Assembly (NCBI GenBank): GCA_030523305.1
Contig: JAUNIY010000011.1
Coordinates: forward strand, 1-35,989
Length of the DNA stretch: 35,989 nt
From: Eubacteriales bacterium
GTDB lineage: Bacteria; Bacillota; Clostridia; Oscillospirales; Butyricicoccaceae
Direction of reading: 5' to 3'
Under the pieces are notes generated by a model, which made no database searches, had not been told where the DNA came from, and was given only the letters and a program-made list of their open reading frames with translations. Both the position numbers and the translations under genes were made by a program. This document shows, one piece after another, positions 1 through 7,857 of this stretch (positions are counted from its first letter, which is position 1; every line of letters starts with the position of its first letter).

Positions 1-1000
1 CGGCGCCAATGTTCAAGATACGGTTCCAGTTTTGGATAAAACGCTTGGAACCGGTAGAAAAATCTGCACGAAACGAAAATTGATCGAGCGGTTTTTTTAG
101 TACCTGTTGCAGCAGCACAGATCCTTCCTTGCGATGCTTTAGCAGAGAACCAAGTACTTCATAATTCCAATCAGAGGTTGCTGATTTTTCTTGCGCAGCG
201 TTTTTGTTGCGGTATTGTCCAGGTGTCACACCGTAATTTTTGCGGAAAACACGGATAAAATGGTTGGTATTGTTAAAGCCGCTTTGAAAAGCGATGTCTG
301 TGACAGAACGGGATGTATGTAACAGGTCGTGCACAGCATGTGATAACCGAAAGCAATCGACATAGTGCATAAAGGTTTGTCCGGTACAATCTTTGAACAT
401 TTTTGCAAAATAACTTGGGGTCACATATTCCGCCTGTGCCATGTCATGGAGCGTCAGTTGCTCTGTAAAATGCGCAGCAACATATCGAGTGGCGCGAAGT
501 ACACGGCTTCGTACAGAATCAGAAACAGGCTCGCTGTCCAAATTGCAGGAATATACCTGCATCAGAATTTCCAACAGCTGCAAGCAACTGCTCCAGAATA
601 CATGATGCTCGTTGTTATTTTCGGAGATATACGTATACAGCAGTTCAGCTAGCAGCTGACGGATCAAGGAGTGATAAAATGGATTGCTATCTGTACAAGA
701 TACACAGGAGATCCAGCGCGACTGATATTCCGGATATAATGTCTGAAGCAGCTGGCTGGAAAAATACAGCGACAAGACCTGGGCATCTTCGCCGGTAAGG
801 CTATGGAATTCAAAAGGATTCAACACGATAAAATCTTCGGCAGACAACAGATATTGGTTGCATGTCGTGATCGTCACTTGACCTGTGAGAACATATAACA
901 ATTCCAAATCTCCGTGTACGTGTGGATGCAGGTTTTGTTTATCATTCAACACGAAGGAGAGATGTTTTTCATAGATAGGCAAACTGGCTGGCTGAAACAA
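1..1000 (-). CDS. AraC-family transcriptional regulator, partial; tail may enter a GH39-like domain
   Basis: The minus strand is open from a TTG at 1000 to the window edge, so the C-terminus is missing. The TTG follows AGGAGG by 6 bases. The first ~100 residues look like an AraC cupin sensor domain (HPHVHGDLELLYVLTG). A double helix-turn-helix AraC DNA-binding domain follows at about residues 175-275, with the typical FKDCTGQTFMHYV, VTDIAFQSGF and NNTNHFIRVFRK segments and the GVTPGQYR ending. Normal AraC proteins stop near here. This one continues for ~60 residues with a stretch ending NWNRILNIGA. That resembles the opening of the glycosidase domain in AraC-GH39 fusion proteins, which is an inference. 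A role in sugar-responsive control is likely; the regulated genes are not visible. A plain AraC protein with a long tail is the alternative. Confidence 0.85.
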   Translation of the reverse strand, partial: MFQPASLPIYEKHLSFVLNDKQNLHPHVHGDLELLYVLTGQVTITTCNQYLLSAEDFIVLNPFEFHSLTGEDAQVLSLYFSSQLLQTLYPEYQSRWISCVSCTDSNPFYHSLIRQLLAELLYTYISENNNEHHVFWSSCLQLLEILMQVYSCNLDSEPVSDSVRSRVLRATRYVAAHFTEQLTLHDMAQAEYVTPSYFAKMFKDCTGQTFMHYVDCFRLSHAVHDLLHTSRSVTDIAFQSGFNNTNHFIRVFRKNYGVTPGQYRNKNAAQEKSATSDWNYEVLGSLLKHRKEGSVLLQQVLKKPLDQFSFRADFSTGSKRFIQNWNRILNIGA

Positions 1001-1165
1001 GGCGCACCTCCTATTCATCTTGCAAAAACATATATGATTTGTTCCAAAATACGAATTCTCGGAGCGGATCCGTTTTCGTATCGCTATTTGTGGGGAAAAG
1101 GAAACATACATTCGTTGTTGCCCCAAACCGGCAGAAACCTTTGTTTGGTGCCTGAAAATGACAGC

Positions 1166-1753
1166 TTATTCCGATGTGCAGTCGCCATATTTTGCCCGCA
1201 GATAGGCGATTAGGGTAGGCGTCCGGTTGTCAATATCTTCTTGTGTGATGCCGCGCAGGCAGATCACTTGTTCATGCAAGGCATCGGAACCGGTGACCAG
1301 GCAATACCCGCTGGAAGATTCAGCGCAGATATGGATTGGCATCATATGCCATGGATTCCCGGTCCCGGCTGTGCGCCGTTCGTATTGCGCACGCTGCCGT
1401 TCATATAGTGCATGGCCGGCGCCGTTGTCCGCAACTTCGGCGCAGAACAATTTCAGATGTAACGGTTCCACCAGCGCTTGCGCGCCTTCCAGGCGCATGT
1501 CCCAATCGTGTTGCAGATAGGAAGCTTCTTCGGGATAATATGCCTCTATCACAGATAGGGCCGTGCGAGCATATTGTATGCTGCTATGCGGTAGTGAGCG
1601 TAGCGGGTACCGCGCTTTCAGCTGTTCGAGCGCTGCATCCAGAGGTACTGCGCACGGCTGTAGCGATGAAAGATACTGTTCCAGTAACTGGTCAACCAAG
1701 TCTGCTGTAGGGCTGTCAATCCGTTTTTGTATCAACATTTCTAAATCATCCAT
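1166..1753 (-). CDS. hypothetical protein, 195 aa
   Basis: I do not recognise this family. The start is the ATG at 1753 (MDDLEMLIQKR), 7 bases after AAAGGAG. A nearby ATG is out of frame. The protein is soluble and acidic, with no signal peptide or membrane segment. The first half looks helical and the second half mixed, with one CxEV and one YCLVTGSD segment. It is transcribed divergently from the SLH glycosidase gene. An extended -10 box (TGTTATACT on the minus strand, at 1782-1787) lies just upstream. The frame has an AGGAG-type site, a good promoter and compact spacing, so it is probably real. Its function is unknown. Confidence 0.6.
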   Translation of the reverse strand: MDDLEMLIQKRIDSPTADLVDQLLEQYLSSLQPCAVPLDAALEQLKARYPLRSLPHSSIQYARTALSVIEAYYPEEASYLQHDWDMRLEGAQALVEPLHLKLFCAEVADNGAGHALYERQRAQYERRTAGTGNPWHMMPIHICAESSSGYCLVTGSDALHEQVICLRGITQEDIDNRTPTLIAYLRAKYGDCTSE

Positions 1754-1781
1754 ATCATTCGCTCCTTTGTCTCTGCATAGC

Positions 1782-1790
1782 AGTATAACA
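1782..1790 (-). promoter_or_regulatory. extended -10 promoter element for the hypothetical gene
   Basis: On the minus strand TGT precedes TATACT (-10 at 1782-1787), about 30 bases upstream of the start codon at 1753. No good -35 hexamer sits 17 bases upstream, so this would be an extended -10 type promoter. Confidence 0.45.
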
Positions 1791-1818
1791 GAAAAAAACG
1801 AAAAGGGAAAGCTTGGAT

Positions 1819-1847
1819 TTGACACGGATGGCCACTTGTGGTACACT
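1819..1847 (+). promoter_or_regulatory. sigma-A type promoter of the SLH glycosidase gene
   Basis: TTGACA at 1819-1824 and TACACT at 1842-1847 are separated by exactly 17 bases, with TGG directly before the -10. The initiation point would lie close to the ribosome binding site at 1857-1864, giving a very short leader. Confidence 0.75.
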
Positions 1848-1871
1848 GAATGAAATAAAGGAGGTATTTAT

Positions 1872-3755
1872 GTGAAAAAACGATTATTGTCTATCGTGCT
1901 GACAGCCGTTATCGCAGCGGGCGGCTTCTCCATTCCTGCACTTGCAGATAGCAGCACGACGACCTATGATACAGCGTACAAAGACTTGAGTGCGCGCACG
2001 GAGATTTATGCTGTTACGGATACTAAGCCGGACTCTTATCCATTTTATGATGCGAAATATGAACCGCAGTGCGGTGTGTATTATGGGCGTACAACAGATG
2101 CGGGTACGCTTGCTGACGGCAGGTATGGTTTGCTCAATGGCGAAGGCCTGAAAAACGAAACTGCATGTTCCTTTTATTATGAACTGGGCGGAAACATTCC
2201 ACTGAGCAATTATTCTTATATTTTTGCCGATTTGGTTTCCTCGGGTGAGCGGGCCTTGCTGATAAACCTGAATTTCACACGAGAGGCGGACGATTGCGAT
2301 ACCATTATCAATGGAGGGATCGATTCCAGGATTATCGAAACCTTCCAGTACCTTTCGCAGTTCCAGGGCCCGGTTTTCTGCCGGGTCGGTGGAGAAATGA
2401 ATGTGTGGAGCAAACAAGTATCGCCCCAGAACTTTCAAAAAGCTTACCGGCACGTGGTAGAGATCGGGCGGCAGTATGCGCCAAATGTTGCGTTTGTTTT
2501 CTCGCCCAACTATAGCAGCGGCTATCAGATTGATATGGATTCGTATTACCCTGGCGATGCGTATGTTGATTGGATTGGCGTTTCCTTATATTATAATCGT
2601 TATGCGAATGCTACAGGTAGTACGGATGCGTTTTCCGGTACAAATATGTATGGCAGCGCGCTGCTGAATGTGCAGCAAACAGTCAATCTTGGAAAGCTGC
2701 ACAGCAAGCCGATTATGATTACAGAGGGCGGTTCGGCAACCTCACAAAAGGGAATTGATACCTCTGATTTTGCTTCGGAGCGTATCCAGGAGGCAATGTC
2801 TTTCTTGACTATGGTATATCCGCAGATCAAATGCATCATTTATTCTGATACCAATTTCAACGCGGCGGAGACGTCCACATATTCCATTACGGACAACAAA
2901 CGCGCGGCTGCGGCATACAACCAAGCAGTAGCGGCGAATCCGACGCTGCTGCATTCTCTGGATAGTCAGGCTTCTTATTATACAAAGCTTTCGGATTACC
3001 ATGCAACATGGCAGAAGACCATGACGCTAGCTGCATATAGCTATTCTTCTACACATCAGACAGCCTACTGGTATATCGACAATGAGCTGAAGTATACGAC
3101 GAATACATATCCATACACGTATTCGCTCGACTGCAATACGCTGACTGCCGGCAGCCATACGATCCAGGTCGTGTTTGATGATGGCGCGAGCAAGAGCTAT
3201 TCTTTTGAATCGGCTAAGTATTATACAGATACGCCGTTTTTGGATGTGCCGGGAGATAGGTACTATACCCAGCCGGTGATTTGGGCAGTGGATAACGGTA
3301 TCACGTATGGCACGACGGACACAACGTTTAGCCCGGAGAAGGGTTGTACACGTGCGCAGATCGTATCATTCTTGTATCGGGCGGCGGGCAGCCCCACCGT
3401 GTCCGGAACGAACGCATTTACTGATGTGAAAGCCACGGACTATTATTACGATGCTGTGCAATGGGCGGTAAGCGAGGGCATTACCTATGGTACGAGCGAA
3501 ACTGCGTTTAGCCCGAAAGAGGATTGCACCCGTGCGCAGGTCGTATCGCTGCTATGGCGGTATGAGCATTCGCCGGATTCTTCTAGCAACGTTGCGTTTA
3601 CCGATGTCAGCGCCGATGCGTATTATTACAAGGCTGTGCAGTGGGCTGTGGAGAGCGGCGTAACCAGTGGCACGAGCGCGACGACCTTCTCGCCGCGGGA
3701 TACCTGCACCAGAGCGCAAATTGTTTCGTTCTTGTATCGTGACCTCAATCGGTAA
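1872..3755 (+). CDS. SLH-domain surface protein with GH26-like glycosidase domain
   Basis: The start is GTG at 1872, 7 bases after AAAGGAGG. Residues 1-25 form a Sec signal peptide ending ALADS. Residues ~45-350 form a (beta/alpha)8-type glycosidase domain resembling GH26 beta-mannanases. It has a candidate acid/base Glu175 in RVGGEMNVW and a candidate nucleophile Glu285 in IMITEGG. Residues ~380-450 look like an Ig-like beta domain (HTIQVVFDDGASKSY). Three S-layer homology repeats follow at about 455-505, 516-565 and 576-625, each ending in a TRAQ(I/V)VS(F/L)L motif. SLH triplets bind pyruvylated secondary cell-wall polymer, so the enzyme should sit on the outer wall and act on a mannan-like or related polysaccharide. 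The substrate is inferred. The csaB-type gene at 5994 could supply the pyruvyl group that anchors it. Confidence 0.85.
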   Translation: MKKRLLSIVLTAVIAAGGFSIPALADSSTTTYDTAYKDLSARTEIYAVTDTKPDSYPFYDAKYEPQCGVYYGRTTDAGTLADGRYGLLNGEGLKNETACSFYYELGGNIPLSNYSYIFADLVSSGERALLINLNFTREADDCDTIINGGIDSRIIETFQYLSQFQGPVFCRVGGEMNVWSKQVSPQNFQKAYRHVVEIGRQYAPNVAFVFSPNYSSGYQIDMDSYYPGDAYVDWIGVSLYYNRYANATGSTDAFSGTNMYGSALLNVQQTVNLGKLHSKPIMITEGGSATSQKGIDTSDFASERIQEAMSFLTMVYPQIKCIIYSDTNFNAAETSTYSITDNKRAAAAYNQAVAANPTLLHSLDSQASYYTKLSDYHATWQKTMTLAAYSYSSTHQTAYWYIDNELKYTTNTYPYTYSLDCNTLTAGSHTIQVVFDDGASKSYSFESAKYYTDTPFLDVPGDRYYTQPVIWAVDNGITYGTTDTTFSPEKGCTRAQIVSFLYRAAGSPTVSGTNAFTDVKATDYYYDAVQWAVSEGITYGTSETAFSPKEDCTRAQVVSLLWRYEHSPDSSSNVAFTDVSADAYYYKAVQWAVESGVTSGTSATTFSPRDTCTRAQIVSFLYRDLNR

Positions 3756-3778
3756 GGCAGTATAACACAAATCATACA

Positions 3779-3817
3779 ATGGCATGATCTTTTACGTAGA
3801 GATCGTGCCATTTTTTT
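3779..3817 (+). terminator. intrinsic terminator after the SLH glycosidase gene
   Basis: A 12-bp stem (ATGGCATGATCT paired with AGATCGTGCCAT, one G-U pair) is followed by seven T residues. It separates the SLH gene from the next promoter. Confidence 0.85.
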
Positions 3818-3842
3818 GTGTATATGTGTCAACGATTGTTTG

Positions 3843-3871
3843 TTGCGAAAGAAATACGCCTATGTTATAAT
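3843..3871 (+). promoter_or_regulatory. promoter of the LtaS-like gene
   Basis: TTGCGA at 3843-3848 and TATAAT at 3866-3871 have a 17-base spacer. The promoter lies inside the longest possible reading frame of the next gene. This argues that translation starts downstream, at the TTG at 3944. Confidence 0.7.
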
Positions 3872-3943
3872 AAAAAAATATGTAAAGGCGTGTCGGATAA
3901 AAATGTGTATCGTTGTTTGAAACAGCTGGATAGGGGTGTTCTT

Positions 3944-5794
3944 TTGTTTCGGAAGGAAAGTGGAAAATGGGATAGGATAGGAAAATCCCAGACCATACAG
4001 ACATGGATGGCATGCGTTGTGCTGTTGATCGGCGCGTGTGAACTCGGATTTTTTAGCCTGTATTTGAGCGCTGGAAATTATGGATGGAGGCTCATGGCTT
4101 TTTACCTGAGCCAGCCAAAGCTGCTTGTTTTGAATATTGCGCCTATTATCCTGTTTTGCTTCCTGTTCTGGTTCATTGGTAAGAGCGCATGGCGTGCGTT
4201 CCTTCTCGCGAGCATTGTCAGTATGGCGTATTCGTTCGCAGAATATTGGAAATTGATGTCGCGCAGCGAGACCGTGTATGCAGAAGAGCTGTTGCTGCTG
4301 AGTGAAGCGCTGGAAATGAGTGAACGATATATTTCCATTACACGGGAAATGCTTGTGATTCTTGCATTGATTATAGTAGAAACGTTGTTGTTGCGGTTCT
4401 TTTTTCGAGGGAAGCCGGGCAGCATTCGTATGCGTATTGCGTTGTCGGCGGCCGCAGTGGCGGTTGGTATAGTTGGCTACCAAACGGTATATACCAGTGA
4501 AGCGGTCTATGATTCGCTGGATGTTTGGGAAGAACTCAATCCATGGTTTGAAAACAGTCAATATATATCCAGGGGGGGATTGTATCCGTTCATTTACAGT
4601 ATCCAGTATGCCGTACCGGAAAAGCCGGAAGGGTATGATAAAGATCAAGCGGAGCAAACGCTGCTGGAATACCAGACGGATGATATTTCGGAAGACCAAG
4701 AAATTAGTGTAATTTCCATCATGTTTGAGGCGTTCTGCGACCTGTCTGAATATACAGACAGCATTACGGGACAGGATCCATACGAAGACTACCATACCTT
4801 GCAGCAGGAAAGTTATTCCGGGCATCTATTTACCAATATTTTTGCTGGCGGGACAATTGATACCGAACGCTGTGTGCTGACAGGTTTTTCTGAGCTGACC
4901 AATTTCCGGACGCCAAGCTGGAGCTATGCGCGCTATTTTGCGGATCAAGGATACAGCATCAACGGCTCCCACAGCGGATACCAGGCATTTTACAATCGTT
5001 CAGAGGTCAACCGCAATCTGGGCTTTGAAGAATACCTGTTTTTGGAGAATCATTACAGTGAATTGTACGATGGCATTGCACCGGATGACGTGCTGTTACC
5101 GGAAATTACGAGGATTTGTCAGGAGCAGATGGAGCAAGGGAACGCAGTGTTCTCTTACAATGTGACGTATCAAAACCATGGGCCATATAGCGACACGGAA
5201 CAGTATTTTGAAGAGGAGTATATCCCGCAGGAGGGGTTGTCATATGAAAGCTATGTCATTGCAAACAATTATCTGAGCGGTGTTGCAGATACCGGGGAGC
5301 AAATGCTTGCGATGGCGGATGCATTCCGTGATGCGGAAGAACCGGTAGTCTTGTTGTTTTTTGGAGATCATAAGCCGTGGCTGGGTGAACAAAGCTCTGT
5401 TTATGCGGAGCTTGGTATCGATATTGCATCGGACAGCGATCAGAGCATGTATCATTATTATCAGACAGAATATTTGGTTTGGGCAAATGATGCGGCAAAA
5501 CAGGTGATGGGGCATGATTGTACGGGAGAAGGCCCGACCATAAGCCCGTGTTTTCTGATGAATGTGGTGTTTGAGTTATGCGGCTGGGAAGGGCCTTCTT
5601 ATATGAAATTGACGGACGAGGTACGCGAGCTGACACCAATCGTATCGAGCAATGATATCTTTTGGGAAAAGGAAGCGTTGGTCACAGAAAACGAGCTTTC
5701 CAAAACGGCTAAAGAAGCGGTCACTTGCATGCGTCAGGTACAGTATTATCTTGCGCAGGATGCAGGAGGAGAGCTGCCGCAGGAAGATAAATAA
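3944..5794 (+). CDS. LTA synthase-like membrane sulfatase (phosphoglycerol transferase type)
   Basis: The chosen start is TTG at 3944, after AGGGGTG. The frame is open back to 3818, but a promoter occupies that stretch. This gives 616 residues, a usual LtaS size. Five membrane segments lie at about residues 21-42, 64-79, 85-101, 136-152 and 164-180. An extracellular alkaline-phosphatase/sulfatase domain follows. Its likely metal and catalytic residues are Glu262 (MFEAF), Thr304 (FAGGTIDTE) and the Asp-His pair at 475-476 (FFGDHKPWLG). LtaS-family enzymes move glycerol phosphate from phosphatidylglycerol onto a polymer or glycolipid outside the membrane. Here the acceptor could be lipoteichoic acid or the wall polymer made by the downstream genes. 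The exact substrate cannot be told from sequence. Confidence 0.85.
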   Translation: MFRKESGKWDRIGKSQTIQTWMACVVLLIGACELGFFSLYLSAGNYGWRLMAFYLSQPKLLVLNIAPIILFCFLFWFIGKSAWRAFLLASIVSMAYSFAEYWKLMSRSETVYAEELLLLSEALEMSERYISITREMLVILALIIVETLLLRFFFRGKPGSIRMRIALSAAAVAVGIVGYQTVYTSEAVYDSLDVWEELNPWFENSQYISRGGLYPFIYSIQYAVPEKPEGYDKDQAEQTLLEYQTDDISEDQEISVISIMFEAFCDLSEYTDSITGQDPYEDYHTLQQESYSGHLFTNIFAGGTIDTERCVLTGFSELTNFRTPSWSYARYFADQGYSINGSHSGYQAFYNRSEVNRNLGFEEYLFLENHYSELYDGIAPDDVLLPEITRICQEQMEQGNAVFSYNVTYQNHGPYSDTEQYFEEEYIPQEGLSYESYVIANNYLSGVADTGEQMLAMADAFRDAEEPVVLLFFGDHKPWLGEQSSVYAELGIDIASDSDQSMYHYYQTEYLVWANDAAKQVMGHDCTGEGPTISPCFLMNVVFELCGWEGPSYMKLTDEVRELTPIVSSNDIFWEKEALVTENELSKTAKEAVTCMRQVQYYLAQDAGGELPQEDK

Positions 5795-5835
5795 GGCCGC
5801 ATGGCAGCTTTGTACGCTGAAAATTAGATTTTTCC

Positions 5836-5864
5836 TTTTCATACGGGAAGGAAAATGATATAAT
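5836..5864 (+). promoter_or_regulatory. promoter of the csaB-type gene
   Basis: TTTTCA at 5836-5841 and TATAAT at 5859-5864 are 17 bases apart. An inverted repeat (TTTTCCTT / AAGGAAAA) overlaps the -35 region. Initiation near 5871 gives a ~120-base leader containing a small CTGTTT-TGT-AAACAG hairpin. Confidence 0.65.
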
Positions 5865-5993
5865 AAATGACATATGGTATCTGGCTGGTTTCTGTTGCGC
5901 CATGCCGGGGCAAGGCTTCTGTTTTGTAAACAGTATGCGTACCGTATGGTTTGGAACAAACCGGCCGATGTTTTGGCTGGATGGAGGATATAC

Positions 5994-7592
5994 ATGAGGA
6001 TTTTGCAGGTCATAGGCGGCAGCGATGTCGAGGGCGTAACAAACCATATCGTACCGCAGGCACAGGCACACAGCAAGCGCTGTGAGGTCTGTGCCATTGG
6101 CCTGTGTGAAAACCTTTCTTCGGAAACATTGGGGCCGGATGTCAAAAACATGTCGGCTTCCGATACGCAGGAGATCGAACGGGTGGCAAAAGCATTTGCA
6201 CCAGATGTTGTGTATGGCTATGGAAGCGATGCGTGGCCGGTGTGTATGCGGCTGCGGAAGCTGCTTTCTGTCCCGCTGATCGCTGAAGTACACACAGAGA
6301 AACAAATTACCATGGTCCGTCCGTTTGATTTCTATTTGCCGGCGTCAGAGGCGCTGGCAAAGGCTATGATCCGTCGTGGTATTCAACCGGAATGTGTGTT
6401 TCTGTCGATGTCTGATGAGGATGCCGCAGCATATGCTGGACATATCCTGAATTGCTGTGCAATTGCAGCGCGCCGGTTTGGGCAAACGCAGGACAGACGG
6501 GATGGTTTTGTGATTTGCGGCGCATATGGTAAAGGAAATGCTGGGGATGAGGCGATTTTGCAGGCCATCGTGCAGGAGCTGCGCGAAATGGATCCGGATC
6601 GACCGATTACGATTATCACGCGGTCGCCGGAGGAAGCGAAGGTTCAGTATCGTACGAATGCCGTTTATACTTTCCGGTTGGATCAAGTGGTGCGCAGTTT
6701 CCGAAGAGCATCGGTTTATATCAACGGCGGAGGCAGCTTGATTCAGGATGTAACCTCTTCTCGTTCGCTGCGATATTATCTGCTGACGCTGGAATTGGCG
6801 AAAAGATGCGGATGTAACGTGATGATGTATGGCTGCGGTATTGGTCCGTTGCATCGCGCGCGAAATCGGAATAAGGCGGCGCGCACGATCAACCGGTTTG
6901 TCGATGTCATCACGCTGCGCGACCGGTTGTCATTTGACGAACTGAAACGGATGGGGGTTGACAGACCGAAAATCCGGCTGGCCGCTGACCCCGCGTTCCA
7001 GTTGCAGCCTGCGCCGGAGCAGGAGGTTCAGCAGGTTATGCAACGCCTTGGGATCCCGGCAGGCCATGCGTTTCTTGGCGTAGGGCTGCGCGATTGGGAG
7101 GGACTTTCGCAGGCGGAAGATGCCATCGCAGCTGCGCTGGATGAAGCGTATACAACGTATGGTTTGATACCGTTGTTTATACCGATTGAATATCCGGCCG
7201 ATATTGCGCCTGCAGAGCGCATCAGCAAGAAGCTGCATTGCCCCAACTATGTTGTGGGCAAGCCGCAAAGTATCGCGATTACCATTGGGCTGCTGGCACA
7301 GACAAAAGCTGTGCTGGGCGTGCGCTTGCATTCGATCCTGTTTGCTGCGGCAGCAGGCGTCCCGGTTATCGGCATCAGCTATGATATCAAGGTTGACGGC
7401 TTTTTGGACTACATCAAAAGCGATACCTGTGTTCCGTTTGATGCCGTTACCAAGGAGAAGCTGATGCATTTGATTGATACGTGCATCTCTGGCGAACACC
7501 AGAGGGAGGTTATGGAGATGACAGATCAACTGCGTAAGCTGGAAAAGGAGAATATCCGGGCTGTTCGCAATATGCTGGATCGAGGTTCATAA
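5994..7592 (+). CDS. csaB: CsaB polysaccharide pyruvyltransferase with N-terminal half of a GT-B glycosyltransferase
   Basis: The start is ATG at 5994 after GGAGG. An earlier ATG at 5874 lies at the predicted transcription start and has no binding site. Of 532 residues, the last ~360 match CsaB. Typical segments are GAYGKGNAGDEAIL (177-190), INGGGSLIQDVTS (243-255), YGCGIGP (279-285) and GVRLHSILFAAAAGVPVI (442-459). CsaB transfers pyruvate from PEP to ManNAc in the secondary wall polymer, creating the ligand for SLH domains. Residues 1-140 are unusual for CsaB. They look like the N-terminal Rossmann half of a GT4 enzyme (MRILQVIGGSDVEGVTNHI, VPLIAEVHTEKQ), but no GT1 catalytic half follows. 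The fused half may bind acceptor or be a relic. The SLH protein encoded upstream fits this function. Confidence 0.85.
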   Translation: MRILQVIGGSDVEGVTNHIVPQAQAHSKRCEVCAIGLCENLSSETLGPDVKNMSASDTQEIERVAKAFAPDVVYGYGSDAWPVCMRLRKLLSVPLIAEVHTEKQITMVRPFDFYLPASEALAKAMIRRGIQPECVFLSMSDEDAAAYAGHILNCCAIAARRFGQTQDRRDGFVICGAYGKGNAGDEAILQAIVQELREMDPDRPITIITRSPEEAKVQYRTNAVYTFRLDQVVRSFRRASVYINGGGSLIQDVTSSRSLRYYLLTLELAKRCGCNVMMYGCGIGPLHRARNRNKAARTINRFVDVITLRDRLSFDELKRMGVDRPKIRLAADPAFQLQPAPEQEVQQVMQRLGIPAGHAFLGVGLRDWEGLSQAEDAIAAALDEAYTTYGLIPLFIPIEYPADIAPAERISKKLHCPNYVVGKPQSIAITIGLLAQTKAVLGVRLHSILFAAAAGVPVIGISYDIKVDGFLDYIKSDTCVPFDAVTKEKLMHLIDTCISGEHQREVMEMTDQLRKLEKENIRAVRNMLDRGS

Positions 7593-7654
7593 CAACACAA
7601 TGGATGGCGGGCTATCGCGGCTTTCCATAGCATTGTCCGGCCAAGGCGGTTGCC

Positions 7655-7683
7655 TTGACTTTAAATACCCTGTATGCTATACT
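7655..7683 (+). promoter_or_regulatory. promoter of the murJ operon
   Basis: TTGACT at 7655-7660 and TATACT at 7678-7683 have a 17-base spacer. A ~165-base leader follows, so the genes from 7858 on probably form a transcript distinct from the csaB-type gene. Confidence 0.75.
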
Positions 7684-7771
7684 CAAGAAGAATATCAATT
7701 TTATTCCTAAAAGAGACGCTGAAAACCCGCCGGCATACAAAAAAGTACAAAAACAGCCGTTTGTGGGACGT

Positions 7772-7824
7772 GGAACCGGCATGTAGGTGTGACGTGCGCC
7801 GTCGCCGAAATGTGCCCCGGTTCC
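7772..7824 (+). repeat. inverted repeat in the murJ leader
   Basis: GGAACCGG (7772-7779) and CCGGTTCC (7817-7824) are perfect complements around a 37-base loop. The loop holds a smaller GACG/CGTC hairpin. There is no T-tract. It lies about 20 bases upstream of the murJ ribosome binding site, so it is a leader structure of unknown role. Confidence 0.45.
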
Positions 7825-7857
7825 GATTTCCCGTTGGATGTTTCGTGGAGGTTTGAT

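Noticed and set aside
3285..3745. Direct DNA repeats at the end of the SLH gene.
   Set aside because: The repetition is the three SLH protein domains, not a mobile or CRISPR-like repeat.
5874..5993. A 40-residue N-terminal extension of the CsaB-type protein from ATG 5874.
   Set aside because: That ATG lies at the predicted transcription start with no ribosome binding site. GGAGG before 5994 is much better, and the Rossmann fold starts there.
7597..7636. A hairpin after the csaB-type gene (ACAATG..CATTGT) as a terminator.
   Set aside because: The stem is interrupted and no T-tract follows, so I did not call it a terminator.
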